A stretch of 64,000 nt of DNA from contig NC_133117.1 in NCBI RefSeq assembly GCF_022965805.1, positions 12,920,183-12,984,182 of the forward strand, read 5' to 3'. The DNA comes from Primulina eburnea (Eukaryota; Streptophyta; Magnoliopsida; Lamiales; Gesneriaceae). The notes below the pieces were generated by a model. That model saw only the letters and a list, made by a program, of their open reading frames with translations. It was not told where the DNA came from and did no database searches. The translations under genes were made by a program, and so were the position numbers. Below are positions 22,141-34,960 of this stretch, piece by piece; the stretch's first letter is position 1; each line of letters begins with the position of its first letter.

Positions 22141-24452
22141 ACCAACAAAACTCTCACCGGCCAACTGGGCCCTGGCCTATCCTCTTTCGAATAGAATACG
22201 ATCGTCGGGGCTCCCTCTAGGGCATTTTCCCATAAGTAGGCTCCCTCTGGGGCCTTTTCCCCTCACGATATTCCCATTCTTACCTCAAACCTCATACCTC
22301 AATAGTCACAATTACTTCACTTCCTTCAATGATTACATTCTCATTACTTTATAAAAATCATGCATGACATTTTGTTTTTGAAACCAAGCGTGCAACGTGT
22401 CTTTTAAATGTCTTCCTTAAATCATAAAAATCAAATAGACATTTAAAAAAATCATAATTTCATCATGTAAAATTTCATAAACATTTACAAATATTCATAA
22501 TATCATAAAAACAACATTTTGAGCACTGCCATGAGTTTACTAATTTTTAGGTGTAAAAAGACTGTTTTACCCCTAGACGTAAAATTCCTCGATTTTGAAT
22601 TTTCTTGAATTCATTGACTCTAACATGTCCCAAGTAATTATTTAATCCTAAATTAATTTTCTCATAATTTCATTTAGCTTAAATATTAAACTTTTTCATT
22701 TATCTTAAAGTGATTGTTTTGACGGTGTTTTAATCCCGAAAAATCCCAAACTTTAATATAAAATTCATAAATTCAAAATTTAGTCTTTTATATTATTTTA
22801 TCCCCCATGAACCACGACTCGACCCCCGTGAGTCATTTTTCAATTTATTTTAGTCTAGAAACCCTATTATGACACATAAACTTCGACCCCGAGCCATCTT
22901 TCGATTTTCTCGAATCACCCCCAAACCATGTTGATCCAAACCCTAACCAACACACTATAGTACCCTACTGGACCTTAGATCCCTTAGAAACTTTCCCAAA
23001 CCCAGAAACCGAAGCCCCCACTCTCCACCTATGCTGGCCGAGAGTTGCAAATTGCATGGACTCTAGTTTCATGCTCCTAGGGACCTAGCCGACGCCCCAG
23101 CACCCGAACCAACCTCTAGCGCACCTTATTAGGACCCTAATGAGACACCCTAGCCTAGCCCACGAGCCTTGTACGGAGCCCACGATCCTGCACCAGCAGC
23201 GCAAGTCTGTGCGCTACCCTCTTCTCTTGGGTAGGAGTCCTAGTTGAGTAGGACTCCTCCCAACCCTCACGACTCGAGCCCCAACCTGTTTAAGGCTCAC
23301 CCCTCAACTGAACCATGTCCTTGTCTAGCCCTGACCAAAAGCCAAGACCAAGCCAGCCCCTTGTACACAAAACCCGAACCCCATGACCTTATGGCAGCAA
23401 ACACGATTCTCGCATGTGTTGTGCATCATGTTTGTGAGTTTAGGACCCTTTTAAAATCATATATAAACATCTATTGATCATATCCTAACATCATGGCAGC
23501 CCATTACATGCATAAAACAGTTTATTGGATCCAATGTCATGAGTTTAACACCTATAAGTGCAATAATCCGAAAATATAGAAAAATAACTTCATGTTCTCT
23601 ATGCACACAAAATTTAAAACGATATTATGACATGATGGATGAGAAAAGGAGATGTATGGTGTGCCTTTTGCGTTTTAAACGCATGACTAAACGTTGACGA
23701 CGAAGAACGGAGCAAAACCTTGGCTTGATTCTACCTTGAACCCTTCGAAAATTCCTTGAATATGCTAAGTGTGTTGTCGTGTGTGCTATGAGATATGGGG
23801 AGAGAGTTTCTGAATTTTTTAATGAGTGGGAGGCGTGAACAATGGTAGGGTTTTGGGGTGTTTTATATATTATATACTAAACAATTCTCTAATAAAGGCT
23901 TTAGGCCCATTAGGTAGGTAAATAGGTCCATTAGTGCTTAATTAAACTTTAATTTAAATATAAAAACAGTTTTGTTTAAATAACTTTGCGAATTTATTAG
24001 CCGGGTTGCCAAAAAATTCGTATTTTTGTGGAAAAACCAACATTGATAAAATTTACGTCCCGGCGTATAAAATCACCTCAAAACCTCTGTTTTTAAAAAA
24101 AATTGAAAAACCAACCACCATCTTTTAAATAATCAAAAACATTTGTTTAATAAAAACATTTTACGTTTTTCCAGCCCTCTGTCCCCGTTCTCTGATCGCA
24201 ACTTGAATAATCCTTAAAAATACAGTTTTATGCATAATGACAATAAAATCCTATTTAACATATAAGCATTCATGTCCCATAATCAATTAGCAATTAAAAT
24301 AAATTAATTAGTCATTTTTCATATTTCCTAGATTCACATGCAGTTGAATTACGTCTTCTTAATTTTGAACCTTACACCTTCAGTCCAGCAAAGTCAACCA
24401 TCAAGACCTCCATAACAATTTTATCATAATCACCTGCATCAATCACACTTAT

Positions 24453-24468
24453 TGAGTCTAAAGACTCA
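24453..24468. repeat. LTR palindrome, copy 6
   Basis: A perfect TGAGTCTAAAGACTCA in the second D LTR. Confidence 0.85.
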
Positions 24469-24975
24469 ACACACCATAGTCTTGATAACAAGTAATACAT
24501 ATACAGATCACATGCAACAGTGAAAAATACACGTACTTAAAATATCGTTTTCATAAAGATGCATAAACTTTATACCATAACATTTTCGTAAACATTTTCA
24601 GGATGCATGAACTTTAAACAAAGACATTTTCATAATGATGCATCAACTTTAAACATAGACATTTTCATGAACTTTTCATAAACATTTTCATAAGCTTTTC
24701 ATATTATCTTTAACTTATTCATATGAACATGCATAACATAAACCTCAACATTTTTCCTTTTCCTCATTTCATAACATATAACATTTCATCATGATCATAA
24801 ACATTTTTCCTTTTAATTTAATTCAGATCGTTAATTGTAACTTTCCTCAAACCTCTAAAAGTTGATGGATCCATCTACATGAAACCGCAGTACTGAGCGG
24901 CGGGGGACACCATCAACACCCTCACTGGTCAACTGGGCCCTGGCCTATCCTCATCGAATGAAAATACGATCGTCG

Positions 24976-25095
24976 GGGTTCTCTCGGGGGACTTCTCCCA
25001 TAGACGGGCTCCCTCTGGGGCCTTTTCCCACGCATGGGTTCCCTCTGGGGTCTTCTCTCGAAAATGGACTCACTCTGGGGCTTTTTCCCCTCATG
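24976..25095. repeat. 30-bp minisatellite, four copies
   Basis: Units at 24976, 25006, 25036 and 25066 follow the pattern GGGCTCCCTCTGGGGCCTTT then TCCCACGCAT. Two copies occur at the same place in the first D LTR and in both A LTRs. Confidence 0.85.
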
Positions 25096-26572
25096 ACATC
25101 CTCATTCTTACCTCAAACCTCATAACCTCAATAGTCACAATTACTTCACTTCCTTCAATGTTTTACATTCTCATCACTTTATAAAAATCATGCATTTAAT
25201 ATCATTTTCGTTTTAAAAACAAGCATGCAAGATATCTTTTAACGTTATCATTTTATCATAAAAATCCATAATCATTTAAAATAAGAATTTGAACATGTTA
25301 GAAATTCATAAACATTTAAAATGACATTTTAACCTCAAAAAATTTAAAAATAACATTTTGACATATTAAATCATAAACATATGAAATTCCCTAAACATTT
25401 AAAATATTATTTTTACATATAAAATCCCATAAACATCCATAACTATAGAAAATAATCATATTAGCACATAAAACAACATTTAGAGCAATGCCATGACGTT
25501 TACTAATTTTTAGGTGTAAAAACGTCGTTTTACCCCTGGACGTAAATTCTCTCGTTTTTGACTTTTTCTTAATTCCATTGACTCTAACATATCCCAAATA
25601 TTTATTTAAGCTTACATGAATTTTCTCATATACTTTTTTGCTTAAATCGAGTACTTTCAATTTAATCTTTAAATATAACATATTAACACGTTTTAATCAC
25701 ATATAAACCAAACCTTAATATAAAATTCCCAAATTCAAACTTAGACTTTTAATAATTTATAAGCTTAAATATAATTTTTCATAATTTTATAAAGCTTAAA
25801 ACTAGGTGTTTCAATTAATCCTTTAATTAACGTTTCATGCGGCGATTAAATCCCGAATAAATCCAAAACTCTTATTTTGATCACAAACATTAAACATAAC
25901 ATTTTTAGTATTTATTATACCCTTCAAGTCATGAGCCACACTCATGGACCCTTGGATTCAATTTTAGCCTTATAATTTTCGTTTTTGACACACAATGAAC
26001 AAACCGAGCCATCTCCCGATTTACTCGAGCCACGCCTGAGCCACCTCGAGACAAACCCGAGCTAACCCATCTAGGCACCCTAATGACCAAGCCCAGCTTG
26101 TAAAACCAGCCCTGGCCCGCTCAATTTCCTACAAAAACTTAGACCCATATCTGCACACTCCTCAAACTCACGCTAGAAGATTCCTAGCCAATTAGGACAC
26201 CTCCAGCCCTTAGCCACTTGACCCCTTATGACCCTAACCATCCCTGGAACATGCCCAGACCCAGCCCAGACCAACCCAGCCACTAGAACCCCAAGCACGA
26301 AGCTTTGAACCAAGCACCACCACCCTGCACGCTACTCGCCCTCTCATGGTTCCCTATTTTTCCTCACGCCAGCACCGACCAAGCCGCACCAACCCCTAGC
26401 CCAGACCTTACCCATCTACCTTAGACTCTATAGGACGCACATGTCTCGCACCCAGGCCAGCCGCGAGCCCCTTATATCAGCTCCTCCGGAAACCTGCTCG
26501 CGCAAGGAGTCCCTGCTGCATGGGACTCCTCCACAGCTGCGCGCCAGGGGTCCTAGTCACGCTAGGACCCTT

Positions 26573-26614
26573 CCTGACCCTGACCCTGACCCTGAACCTG
26601 AACCTGACCCTGAC
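26573..26614. repeat. CCTGAC hexamer microsatellite
   Basis: Seven tandem CCTGAC units, two of them CCTGAA. They are not telomeric; the plant telomere unit is CCCTAAA. Confidence 0.9.
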
Positions 26615-27706
26615 CCACTTCTAGAACGAGCTCTCCTCAATACCTAGTCGTACCCCTACGCCCCATGCATAAGAACGAGTCCCTTGAACCCAACAAGCAT
26701 ACAAACCTCGAAGAAAAACTCACGACTCTCTCTACACACATCCTACGGTTTACAATTTGTTTGTTTTCATGTTGCAATGTTTTTTGTGAATGTGTAGGAC
26801 CATAATCTTGTGTAAAAACATGCTTGATCATATCCTAACTCATGGCAGTTCCTTTTTTGCATCATACAAACATGATTTTGAAACAATACCCAAGCTTTAA
26901 AAATCCATGATCATGTAAAAACAAAAATAAATAAAAAGTCACTTGTTTTTCATGCAAAATTCAATTAAATAAAATACTATGATGTGATGGATTATTAAAG
27001 GAAAGAATATGGTGTGCCTTTGCAGTTTTAAACGCACGATTATACGTTGACTGCGAGGAGACGACGGCTAGAAAACCTTAGCAAAACTTGAAGCTATTCC
27101 CCTTGGATATTTGGTGTGTGTGCCATATAAAACTTGGGAAGAAAAGTGTTTGATGTTTTTAGGAAAAGTGGGGCGTGTGATATTGTTAATTGGGTGGGTA
27201 AATTTCATATTATATAGTAAATTACACCTTAAAAAGCTTAGACCCATTAGGTAGTTAATTAGGCATATTAGCGTTTAATTAAAATATTAAAAATAATTTT
27301 GTTTAAATAAGTTTGTGAATTTATTAGACGAGTTGCCAAAACATTCGTACTTTTGTTGAAAATCCAACACCGATAAAAATTACGCCCCAGCATATAAAAT
27401 CACCTCAATACCCCATATTTTCAAAAATAAGAAAAAGAACCCCCTTAATTTAAATAATTAAAAACAATTAACCAATAAAAAAAATTCTATTTTTTTTCAG
27501 CCATCGTTCTCCGTTCTCGATTGCAACTCGAATAACCTTTAAAAATACATTTTAATGCAATCATGTAGAATAGTATTTTTTAAACATGTCAATATGCACA
27601 ACATAATTAATGCATGCAAATAAAACAATTAATTGAAATACACAAGGAATTTAATAACTCGTATGCATGTTGTTCGCGTGGATCTCTAAATTTTTGGGGA
27701 GTTACA

Positions 27707-27930
27707 GAACCCTTAGAACTCTACTCCTACAAGGCTTAAGCGACCCAAAGCGATGAGAAACCTTTATCCTCCCTTTAAAAGCCTTTCACAACCCATCTAG
27801 GACCATGACTAGTCCCTATTAGGACCCATGAACATGTCTCTACAGCAGCGAAAAATCTGCTACTTCCTAGGACTAAAAACGCAAACCCTTGTTCCTAAAA
27901 ACCATATTTCCGTTCAGCTCTTGCATCCAT
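27707..27930 (-). repeat. A right LTR, part 2
   Basis: It starts with the GAACC duplication and resumes CTTAGAACTCTA, matching about 16140-16405 of the left LTR. It ends TGCATCCAT at the COP1 insertion. Confidence 0.8.
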
Positions 27931-29985
27931 TGTTAAAGTAGATACCCGTCGAGCCAAGTGTTGGCCGAGGGTTAATGTTCAAACTCTATGTACGAACGAT
28001 CTTTATTTTAATAATATTTGAAATTATTGTTTTGGCACATCTTTATCTGTATACTTATGCTAGTTGCATAGATAAAGTTCTTGAATATACAAATAGTACA
28101 AAGAATATGGGATGCTCATATGATGAGTATCATGAAACTCATAATTTGAATACTGTATATTCTAAACAGTTCTTAGTCGATTCAGCCGCCGCTAAAAAGT
28201 ATAAAGGCCGCTTGAGTTTGAGACTAGTATCTGCGATGTGAGCACCATGTTTCATTGGTAGGGGACATTGTGATGTCCGAGCATGCAGATAGGTTCTCCT
28301 TGTAGAGTGTACTGAACAACCATCCATAAAGGACTTTTCAAGTGGTTCTCATTTATCGAGTGGAAATGTCCTAGTTTATAGTTGTACACCATTAGTCCTT
28401 ATGACCCGGGACAACATTGAGACTCTATATGCTAGCATTGCACTTTGACTTGTTTACCGACTCATATGCGGTCATTAGGTGGCAAGGTTGGGTGTTTTGT
28501 CGAAACATATAGGAGTCGACGCATTGTAGTCGGGGATTCACCGCTTACCTTTGGGTATGGATATCCTATGTGTATGTAGTTTGAAATCTCTTATCAAGGT
28601 GTTGGTGGTAATTATGAAAGGAGTTTCATAGATTACACCATCGATGCAACTACGACATGACACATAGTATCGATTCTTTGACAGCTCTCGATATACTAAT
28701 AATTGTCGAATCGGTCGGGATATATGAGATGAAGGGACCGTACTTTGCTCTAACCATATTTGAATGGTTCTTGCAGGAACTATCATTTGATACCTATGGA
28801 ATCATGTAAGCGATGCTGCTAGGTGCTTAACATGATTGGTTGGGTACTATCAGATTTGAGTTCTGACATTCTTATTATAAAAGAGTTGATAATTAAGAAT
28901 GGAGCAATTGGGGTATGCTCATTTAAGGACATGTTTAGTCACGAATCACATTAATATGTGAACCCACGGCTAGCTGTATCAATGAACCATTGAGGACGAC
29001 ACAAGTGATAAATTTTTAGATCCCGTTGAGAAGTAAATTTGTTCAATGTGTTGAACGGCTTATAAAAGAGTTTATAAGCACTAACAACAATAGAAGTATG
29101 ACTTCTATAAGAGGATTATGGGAAATGTACCTTTAATTTGTGGAAGCGTTCCTAAATTAAAAGTTGGCAAAATAAATAATGTATTTGAAAAGTTGTGATT
29201 TTCATAAACATTATTATGGACTAAATTAAATTAATTCAAGTGTTGAATTAATTAAACACTAGTAGACCTAGTACAGTCCAAATAATTAAATTAATTCAAG
29301 TGTTGAATTAATTAAACAATATTAGACCTTGTAGAGCCCAATTAGAAATAATTATTCTACTAGTGGGCTTGAGTAAAATCAAGTAAAGTTTAAATGGTCT
29401 CAAATGTGTATGAGATATTTAAATAAAAGTTCATGGGCCTTATAATTGTTACAAGCCCAAACAAAATTGCATGCTTGGAAGGTGAAGGGTTGGAGGTAAC
29501 TTTTGAGTTAATGGCATGTCATGCACATGAAACTTTACACTTTAAATTTTTTTACAACCAAGAAAAAATCCTCCTCTTCTCTCCTCAAGCACCATGGCCA
29601 AAATTTTGAAGCATTTCGTTTCCCATTTTTTTTAATTGTTGAGGATAGCACAACCTTCTCTAAAAAAAAATCATCTAATTTTTCTAGTGCAAAATTAGTG
29701 AGGATCTTCCTAGTTGGTGGTGGGCTTAATTTTGAGCGAGTAGTGCTCAAAGGAGCCTTGTAGATTTGTCTTCCTTTCAAGAGCCAAAGTTGTTTACAAC
29801 TTGGTTGGAGTCATCATCAATCATTTGTGATTGATAGATAAATATTTCTAAAAACACTATGAATGTCATTTTTGTGTTTTATGTTATTTGCTACACATCA
29901 TAGTGAGGTGCTCGATGTTTGCTTGTAAAATTTGATTTTTGAAACTTCCAATGCGCATCCGAGCACCTTAAGTGATCCCCTTTCA
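27931..29985 (+). repeat. COP1 5' LTR (2055 bp)
   Basis: It starts TGTTAAAG and ends CCCCTTTCA. It is about 375 bp longer than the 3' LTR, mostly because 28985-29365 has no counterpart there. That extra stretch contains a duplicated palindromic block. Confidence 0.92.
29222..29345. repeat. duplicated palindromic block in COP1 5' LTR
   Basis: Two units of about 62 bp each contain AATTAATTCAA, GTG, TTGAATTAATT, an exact 11-bp inverted repeat, followed by AAACA and TAGACCT.GTA. The 3' LTR lacks this region. Confidence 0.88.
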
Positions 29986-29987
29986 AG

Positions 29988-30000
29988 TGGTATCATGAGC
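29988..30000 (+). other. COP1 primer-binding site
   Basis: TGGTATCATGAGC begins two bases after the 5' LTR. It is the tRNA-Met-type site, with one change from the usual TGGTATCAGAGC. Confidence 0.88.
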
Positions 30001-31723
30001 TATGGTTACTATTTTGTGTAGCAAATACTTGATATTATATTGAGGTCAATTTATAACTGCATGAGATAATTTTTTGCAACAAACCGAGGCCAAATTTTTG
30101 GGGCATTTGCTGCCCTCAGACTGCCCATTTCGGGCAGCAAGGGCAACCCACCTTTCAAATAAAAAAAAAAATTGTTGGCCGGAATTCGGCGACGGAGCTC
30201 CGGCAACGGCTATGACGTCTTGGGTTTCCAAAAATGTTTTGGAATATTAAAATGTCATGAGACTTGAGTTGTTATGCCATTAGATTGCTAACATAATTTG
30301 TGAAATTTAAATGTACCAAAATATTTTTTGGTGAAAAATGTCTTATTGAGCCCTTTAGTTTAATTCTACAAAATTTGTACATATTTTCTCAAAAATAAAT
30401 ATTTTAAGTTGGACTTTAATTATTTATAGTAAATGGTGATTTACAAGAAATTCGGTTATAAACTAATTAATTAAAAAGTAGACAAATGAGTTTGTTTACT
30501 TTGTTGATTTAGTTTCTAATCGTGGCAGTTAGTGATTAGATCAAGATATATAGTATTGCATCAATTGATTATTGTGATAATTAATTGATGGTGTATGATA
30601 TGTGATATTGTGCATGAAAGATGATCGAAAGCTCAAACCCAATTTGCTAGTAGGATATTTTGTGTTGAATGATTGTAATGATTATAAATTTATAAGTGGG
30701 CTTGATTTATGGCTCGTTCCCACCCCATGAGATGTATCCCTTTTTGCCATGGATATTTATTTGTAAATATTAGTATAGTGGAAGATCAAGATTGGAAGAT
30801 GGTGGCCTTGATGATTATGAAGATCAAAGACATGTAAATATTGGAGGCTTATGTAAAAGTTGTATTTGCATCTCATGCATTTCCCTAGGATTGGACCTAG
30901 GTCCGTGCTTAGCTCACACGGGCCATTAGTATTGGGGAAATTGATCATCCTTGTTTAGTTTACTGTTTATAATATATGCATGATATATTATAAATAATGA
31001 TTATGTGCGTTATTATTATTATAATAACAAAGTTGCATGAATCCGACAAACATACGATCAAACATGACGAGCTTTTAAACAAAATTAATGATGAGAACTT
31101 TCAAAATTAAAAACCCACATTTTGAATTAGATTCAAAATTAATATCAAGCCCGAAAAAGGGAATTATAAAGGTGTTTATAATTTCCATGTCTTCCATCGA
31201 CAATGGGTGCATGATGAATGCTACTCGTGCTCAGGGCTCGGCTCATATTATTGGGGGAGCCCTGGACACCGGAAAGCTGCGACACCATTGACATGGTGAT
31301 GTGAACTACGTATAAATCCCATGATTTCGGCTCATATTATTGTGGGAAGTCATGGCAGTCGTCCATTAAGGTTCAACATCGATGGGTAAGGCTTGACACG
31401 TAAAGATGAACGACGTCATATTATTGGGTCCTAATCAAATATGAGACAAAATTTTACGTAAATGGTGGCATGGAGATGCAATTGGAAACTATCTTTTAGG
31501 AATTATGATTGACTGATATTATTCGGGATCATAATTATCTAATTGGACCTTACGTACCTACTGAAGAAAAGAGTTTCCCGTTTTCACTAGAGGGTAGTGA
31601 AAGATTTCAAAAACTGTGGGAGCGAAAAAAATTTGAAGTAAAAGTCCATACTTTATATCTTACTAAATATTTTAAAATAGTCATCAACACTTATGTGTTT
31701 TACTTTTTAGTACAAATTTTGAC
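30001..31723 (+). other. COP1 leader, non-coding, with hairpin repeats
   Basis: A 1.7-kb untranslated leader lies between the primer site and gag. No convincing protein is seen. From 31232 to 31540 it has four CATATTATT-type cores at 31244, 31333, 31417 and 31515, each set between inverted arms. Earlier it contains GGAATTATAAA/TTTATAATTTCC arms at about 31160-31186. Confidence 0.7.
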
Positions 31724-32560
31724 AATGTCTTTGATTCGCAATCGTTATCTACAATACTCGACAAACACTTTTTAACAGGACCTAATTACCTCAATTGGCT
31801 AAGAAATCTGAAAATCGTCTTGAATTCGGAAAGGATAGTGTATACACTTATTGAATCACCCCCTGTTGAGGCTCCGACTAGCTGCACTCCTGAGGAATTG
31901 CAGAGTTACAAGGATTGGTGTGACCATGACTTGCGAGCTAAGTGTTATATGCAGGCTTCTATGAATGATGAAATGCATAGGAGTTTTGAGGATGCAAAGA
32001 GTGCTGCTGACATTAATTTGCAGCTCAAGGAGCTCTTTGGTGATCAGACTCGACCTCTTAGGCATGCTACTGTCAAGGAGCTGATCACTTTATGCATGCC
32101 AGATGGGGCCTCGGTACATGAGCATGGCCTAAAGATGATTGGGCTTGTGGACAAGCTCGTTGGCATGGATCTTAAGTTGCCTTCGGAGTTTACCACCGAC
32201 GTGTTGCTCTTGTCACTGTATAGCTCATTTGATCCTTTGGGGGTGAATTTAAAGATGAACAAGCTAGATCCTACATTTGACAAGTTGGTGAATATGCTTG
32301 TTACATTTGAAGCCACCATCAAGAAAGAGAAGTCAGTTCTTTATGTGGGTTTTTCATCTGGTACGAAGACTGGTCCACATGGGAAGGAAAAGAAGCGTTC
32401 TTTCCAACGTCCCAAGAATAATGTGTCCTTGAAGAGGCAAGCTCTGACTCCCGTTGTGGCAGCCACACCAGTTAAGGCTGATAAAACTGCATATATCTTT
32501 AATCACTGCAAGAAGCCTGAACATTAAACGGTATGTTCTATATTGAAATAAACATTTCAA
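31724..32560 (+). pseudogene. COP1 gag (broken)
   Basis: The likely start ATG is at 31724, with a frameshift within a few codons. The main open frame 31820-32527 (235 codons) is a copia gag: RAKCYMQASM near its start, the QLKELFGDQTR block, and LITLCMPDG.SVHEHGLKMI. A basic stretch (KKRSFQRPKN) leads to a zinc knuckle beginning HCKKPEH, cut by a TAA at 32525-32527 before the last Cys. It would have formed the virus-like particle shell. Confidence 0.82.
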
Positions 32561-33120
32561 TTAACTCTACTTCTTGAGTATTGGATACCGGCTGTGGCTC
32601 ACAGCTCTGTAATGATTTGCAGGTGATGGGAAGAAGTAGGAGACTAAGGGAAGGTGAGACCTTCTTGAGGATGGGCAATGGGGCAAGAATTGCTGCCAAG
32701 GCTATTGGAGATGTTTACTTGATTTTGAACAATGATTTTAAGTTGATTTGAAGAGATGTTTTGTTCGTACCTGATTTGGTGAAAAACATTATTTCCATTT
32801 CTATGCTTTATAAATATGTATATTCTTGTTTATTTAGCAAATGTGTTTGCAACATTTACAAGAATAAATGTTTAATTGGTACTGGAGAACTTGAAAACAA
32901 TCTCTATAACTTAAAATTGAAAGATATTCGACTAAACAATGTCCAAGCAATAACAACAACAAACAAGCGAAAACAAGATACTCTAAATTCGGCACAATTA
33001 TGGCATGCTCGATTAAGACATATTTCCCTAAGAAGGATGAACAAGCTAGTGGGAGTGGGCATGCTTGATATGTCTGATAGTAATTCTCTCCCAACTTGTG
33101 AATCCTATCTAAAAGGAAAG
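32561..33120 (+). pseudogene. COP1 protease and GAG-pre-integrase region
   Basis: LDTGCGS at about 32580-32600 is the protease-type active-site box. LRMGNGA and the VLFVPDLVKNIISISML segment follow, with a TGA between them (about 32749). The pre-integrase module LWHARLRHISLRRMN is at about 33000-33045. The open frame 32761-33282 covers the later part. Confidence 0.8.
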
Positions 33121-33960
33121 ATGACCAAAATTCCCTTTAAGGGCCATGTGGAGCGAGCCAAAGGGTTATTGGATTTGATCTATACCGATGTGTGCGATTC
33201 GCTTAGCATCACCATTAAGCATGGACATGCCTTCTTCATCACCTTTACTGATAATCTTTCGAGGTATGGTGTGTGTATTTGATGAAATACAAATATGAAG
33301 CCTTTGAAAGGTTCAAAGAATTAAGAAATGAAATAGAGAAATAATTCAGAAGAATCATCAAGTCACTTTGATCGGATCGAGGTGGTGAGTACTTGAATGC
33401 CGAGTTCCAAGAGTATCTTAGGGAGAATGGGATTCTCTCGCAGTGGACTTCGCCTGCTATACCACAGTTGAATGGTGTTTCGGAGCGTCGTAACCGGACT
33501 TTGATGGACATGGTTTGGTCTATGATGGGGTTCACGGAGTTGCTGCCATCCTTTTGGGGATATGCGCTTGAGACAGCGGCATTGTTGTTGAACAATGTCC
33601 CTTCAAAGGCAGTTGATAAGACACAATATGAGATATGGATAAGTAAGCCTCCCAAATATTCTTATCTTAGAATAAGGGGATGCCCTGCTTATGTGAAGGA
33701 GGTAGTGGGAGATAAATTGGATAGTCGATCCATTTTATGTTGTTTTGTGGGATATCTAAGAAATTCAGTTGGATATTATTTCTATCATCCTCAAGAAACA
33801 AAGGAGTTCGTTTCTAGCAATGCAACATTTTTGGAAAAAGAATTTCTATTGGATAGAAAATGGGAGATAATAGAAATCGAAGAGGTTTGAGAGACACCCA
33901 CAATTGAAGAACCTACACCCGAAGAGCCAAGAGAGGAGATACAAACTCCTAGAAGATCCG
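33121..33960 (+). pseudogene. COP1 integrase (broken)
   Basis: The core begins at IPFKGH..RAKGLLDLIYTDVCD (about 33130-33195), giving the first Asp. A frame break with two stops (33341-33370) precedes SDRGGEY (about 33375), the second Asp, and the NGVSERRNRTL motif (about 33470-33500) gives the Glu. The C-terminal YLRIRGCPAYV and CCFVGYL motifs follow in the open frame 33393-33890, which ends at TGA 33888. Confidence 0.85.
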
Positions 33961-34960
33961 AGAGAGTCTCGAGACCACCTATGTGGTATGGTCTACTTCT
34001 TGAAGAGGGCCATGATGAGCCTAACCATGGATGTGATCCATTAACCTTCAAGAAAGCGTTATCTGATGCCGATTCATCCAAGTGGCTTGAAGCAATGGAA
34101 TCTGAGATGAATTCCATGCCTTCGAACCAAGTGTGGAATCTTGCGGATCCACCTGAGGGAACTGTTCCATAGGGTGTAAATGGATTTACAAAAAGAAACT
34201 TGGGGCGAATGGGAAGGTATTGACCTTCAAGGCGCTATTGGTAGCAAAAGAATATACTCAAACACAAGGAGTTGACGCTGAGTAAACCTTTTCTCCAGTT
34301 ACAATGATCAAGTCTATAAGGATATTGCTAGCCATTGTTGCATAGTATGACTATGAGATATGACAAATGGATGTCAAGACAGTCTTTTTTAATGGGGATA
34401 TTAAGGAAGAGATTTACATGTCTCAATCTGAAGTGTTTACATCTGTCGGAAGTGAGTATATGGTATGCAAACTTCATAGATCTATTTATGGTTTAAAGCA
34501 GGCATCTAGGAGTTGGAACCTCTGATTCGATAGTACAATCAAAGAGTTTGGTTTTACTAAGAATCCTGAGGAACCCTATGTGTATAAGAAGGTCAGTGGG
34601 AGTGCTGCGACATTCCTGGTGTATTATGTTGATGACATTATACTCATTAAAAATGATGTAGGGATGTTGCAATCAACTAAAATATGGTTAGCGAGTAAGT
34701 TCTCGATGCAGGACTTGGGTGAAGCATCTTTTGTATTAGGATTACAGATCTATGGAGATAGATCAAGAAGATTGATTGGTCTCACCCAGTACACATACAT
34801 TAATACTATCATGAAGCGCTTCTCGATGGATGAGTCCAAGAGAGGACATCTACCAATGTGTCATGACGTGTCCCTATCCAAGTCTATGTTTCTCAAGACT
34901 GATGCAGAGATAGCGGCGATGAAAAGCATTTCGTAATCATATGAAATTGGTAGCATCAGG
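33961..34960 (+). pseudogene. COP1 reverse transcriptase (broken)
   Basis: It opens with MWYGLLLEEGH and KWLEAMESEMNSM (33981-34172). Several stops fall between 34170 and 34570. The catalytic box YYVDDIIL is intact at about 34622-34645 in the open frame 34580-34936, followed by FSMQDLGEASFVLGLQIY and GLTQYTYI. Inactive because of multiple frame breaks. Confidence 0.85.

Larger units (their letters stand above)
21068..24376 (-). repeat. D first LTR
   Basis: It begins TGAAACGTCT and ends CTTACA. It contains the tandem duplication at 21068-21776, a palindrome (21842-21857), a poly-G run, two 30-bp CTCCC repeats (22208-22267) and a C-rich stretch (22900-23400). Open frames here (22010-22354, 23244-23477) are low-complexity artefacts. 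Confidence 0.75.
21068..27706 (-). mobile_element. D: two head-to-tail LTRs without internal domain
   Basis: This insertion into the A LTR is flanked by perfect GAACC duplications (21063-21067 and 27707-27711). It starts TGAAACGTCT and ends GTTACA. Two related LTR sequences follow each other: 21068-24376 and 24377-27706. They share AATTCAGATCGTTAATTG, GATGGATCCATCTACATGAAA and the CTCCCTCTGGGG repeats. No primer site, gag or pol lies between them. Orientation is inferred from the similarity to A, which reads on the minus strand. Confidence 0.78.
24377..27706 (-). repeat. D second LTR (lacks the first 0.7 kb or so)
   Basis: It starts at the point equivalent to 21777 (CCTTCAGTCC) and ends GGGGAGTTACA. 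Compared with the first LTR it carries extra copies of a CATTTTCATAAAC-type repeat (24555-24700) and four instead of two 30-bp CTCCC repeats. A C-rich stretch (26000-26620) includes a hexamer microsatellite. Confidence 0.72.

Noticed and set aside
26573..26614. Telomere-like CCTGAC repeats
   Set aside because: The unit is not the plant telomere unit CCCTAAA and occurs in only seven copies within a retrotransposon LTR.
26441..26647. A 68-codon frame with an acidic DP/EP repeat
   Set aside because: It is the translation of the CCTGAC hexamer microsatellite inside a D LTR.
29521..29780. Small frames on both strands in the COP1 5' LTR
   Set aside because: A/T-rich LTR sequence; the equivalent region of the 3' LTR does not preserve them.
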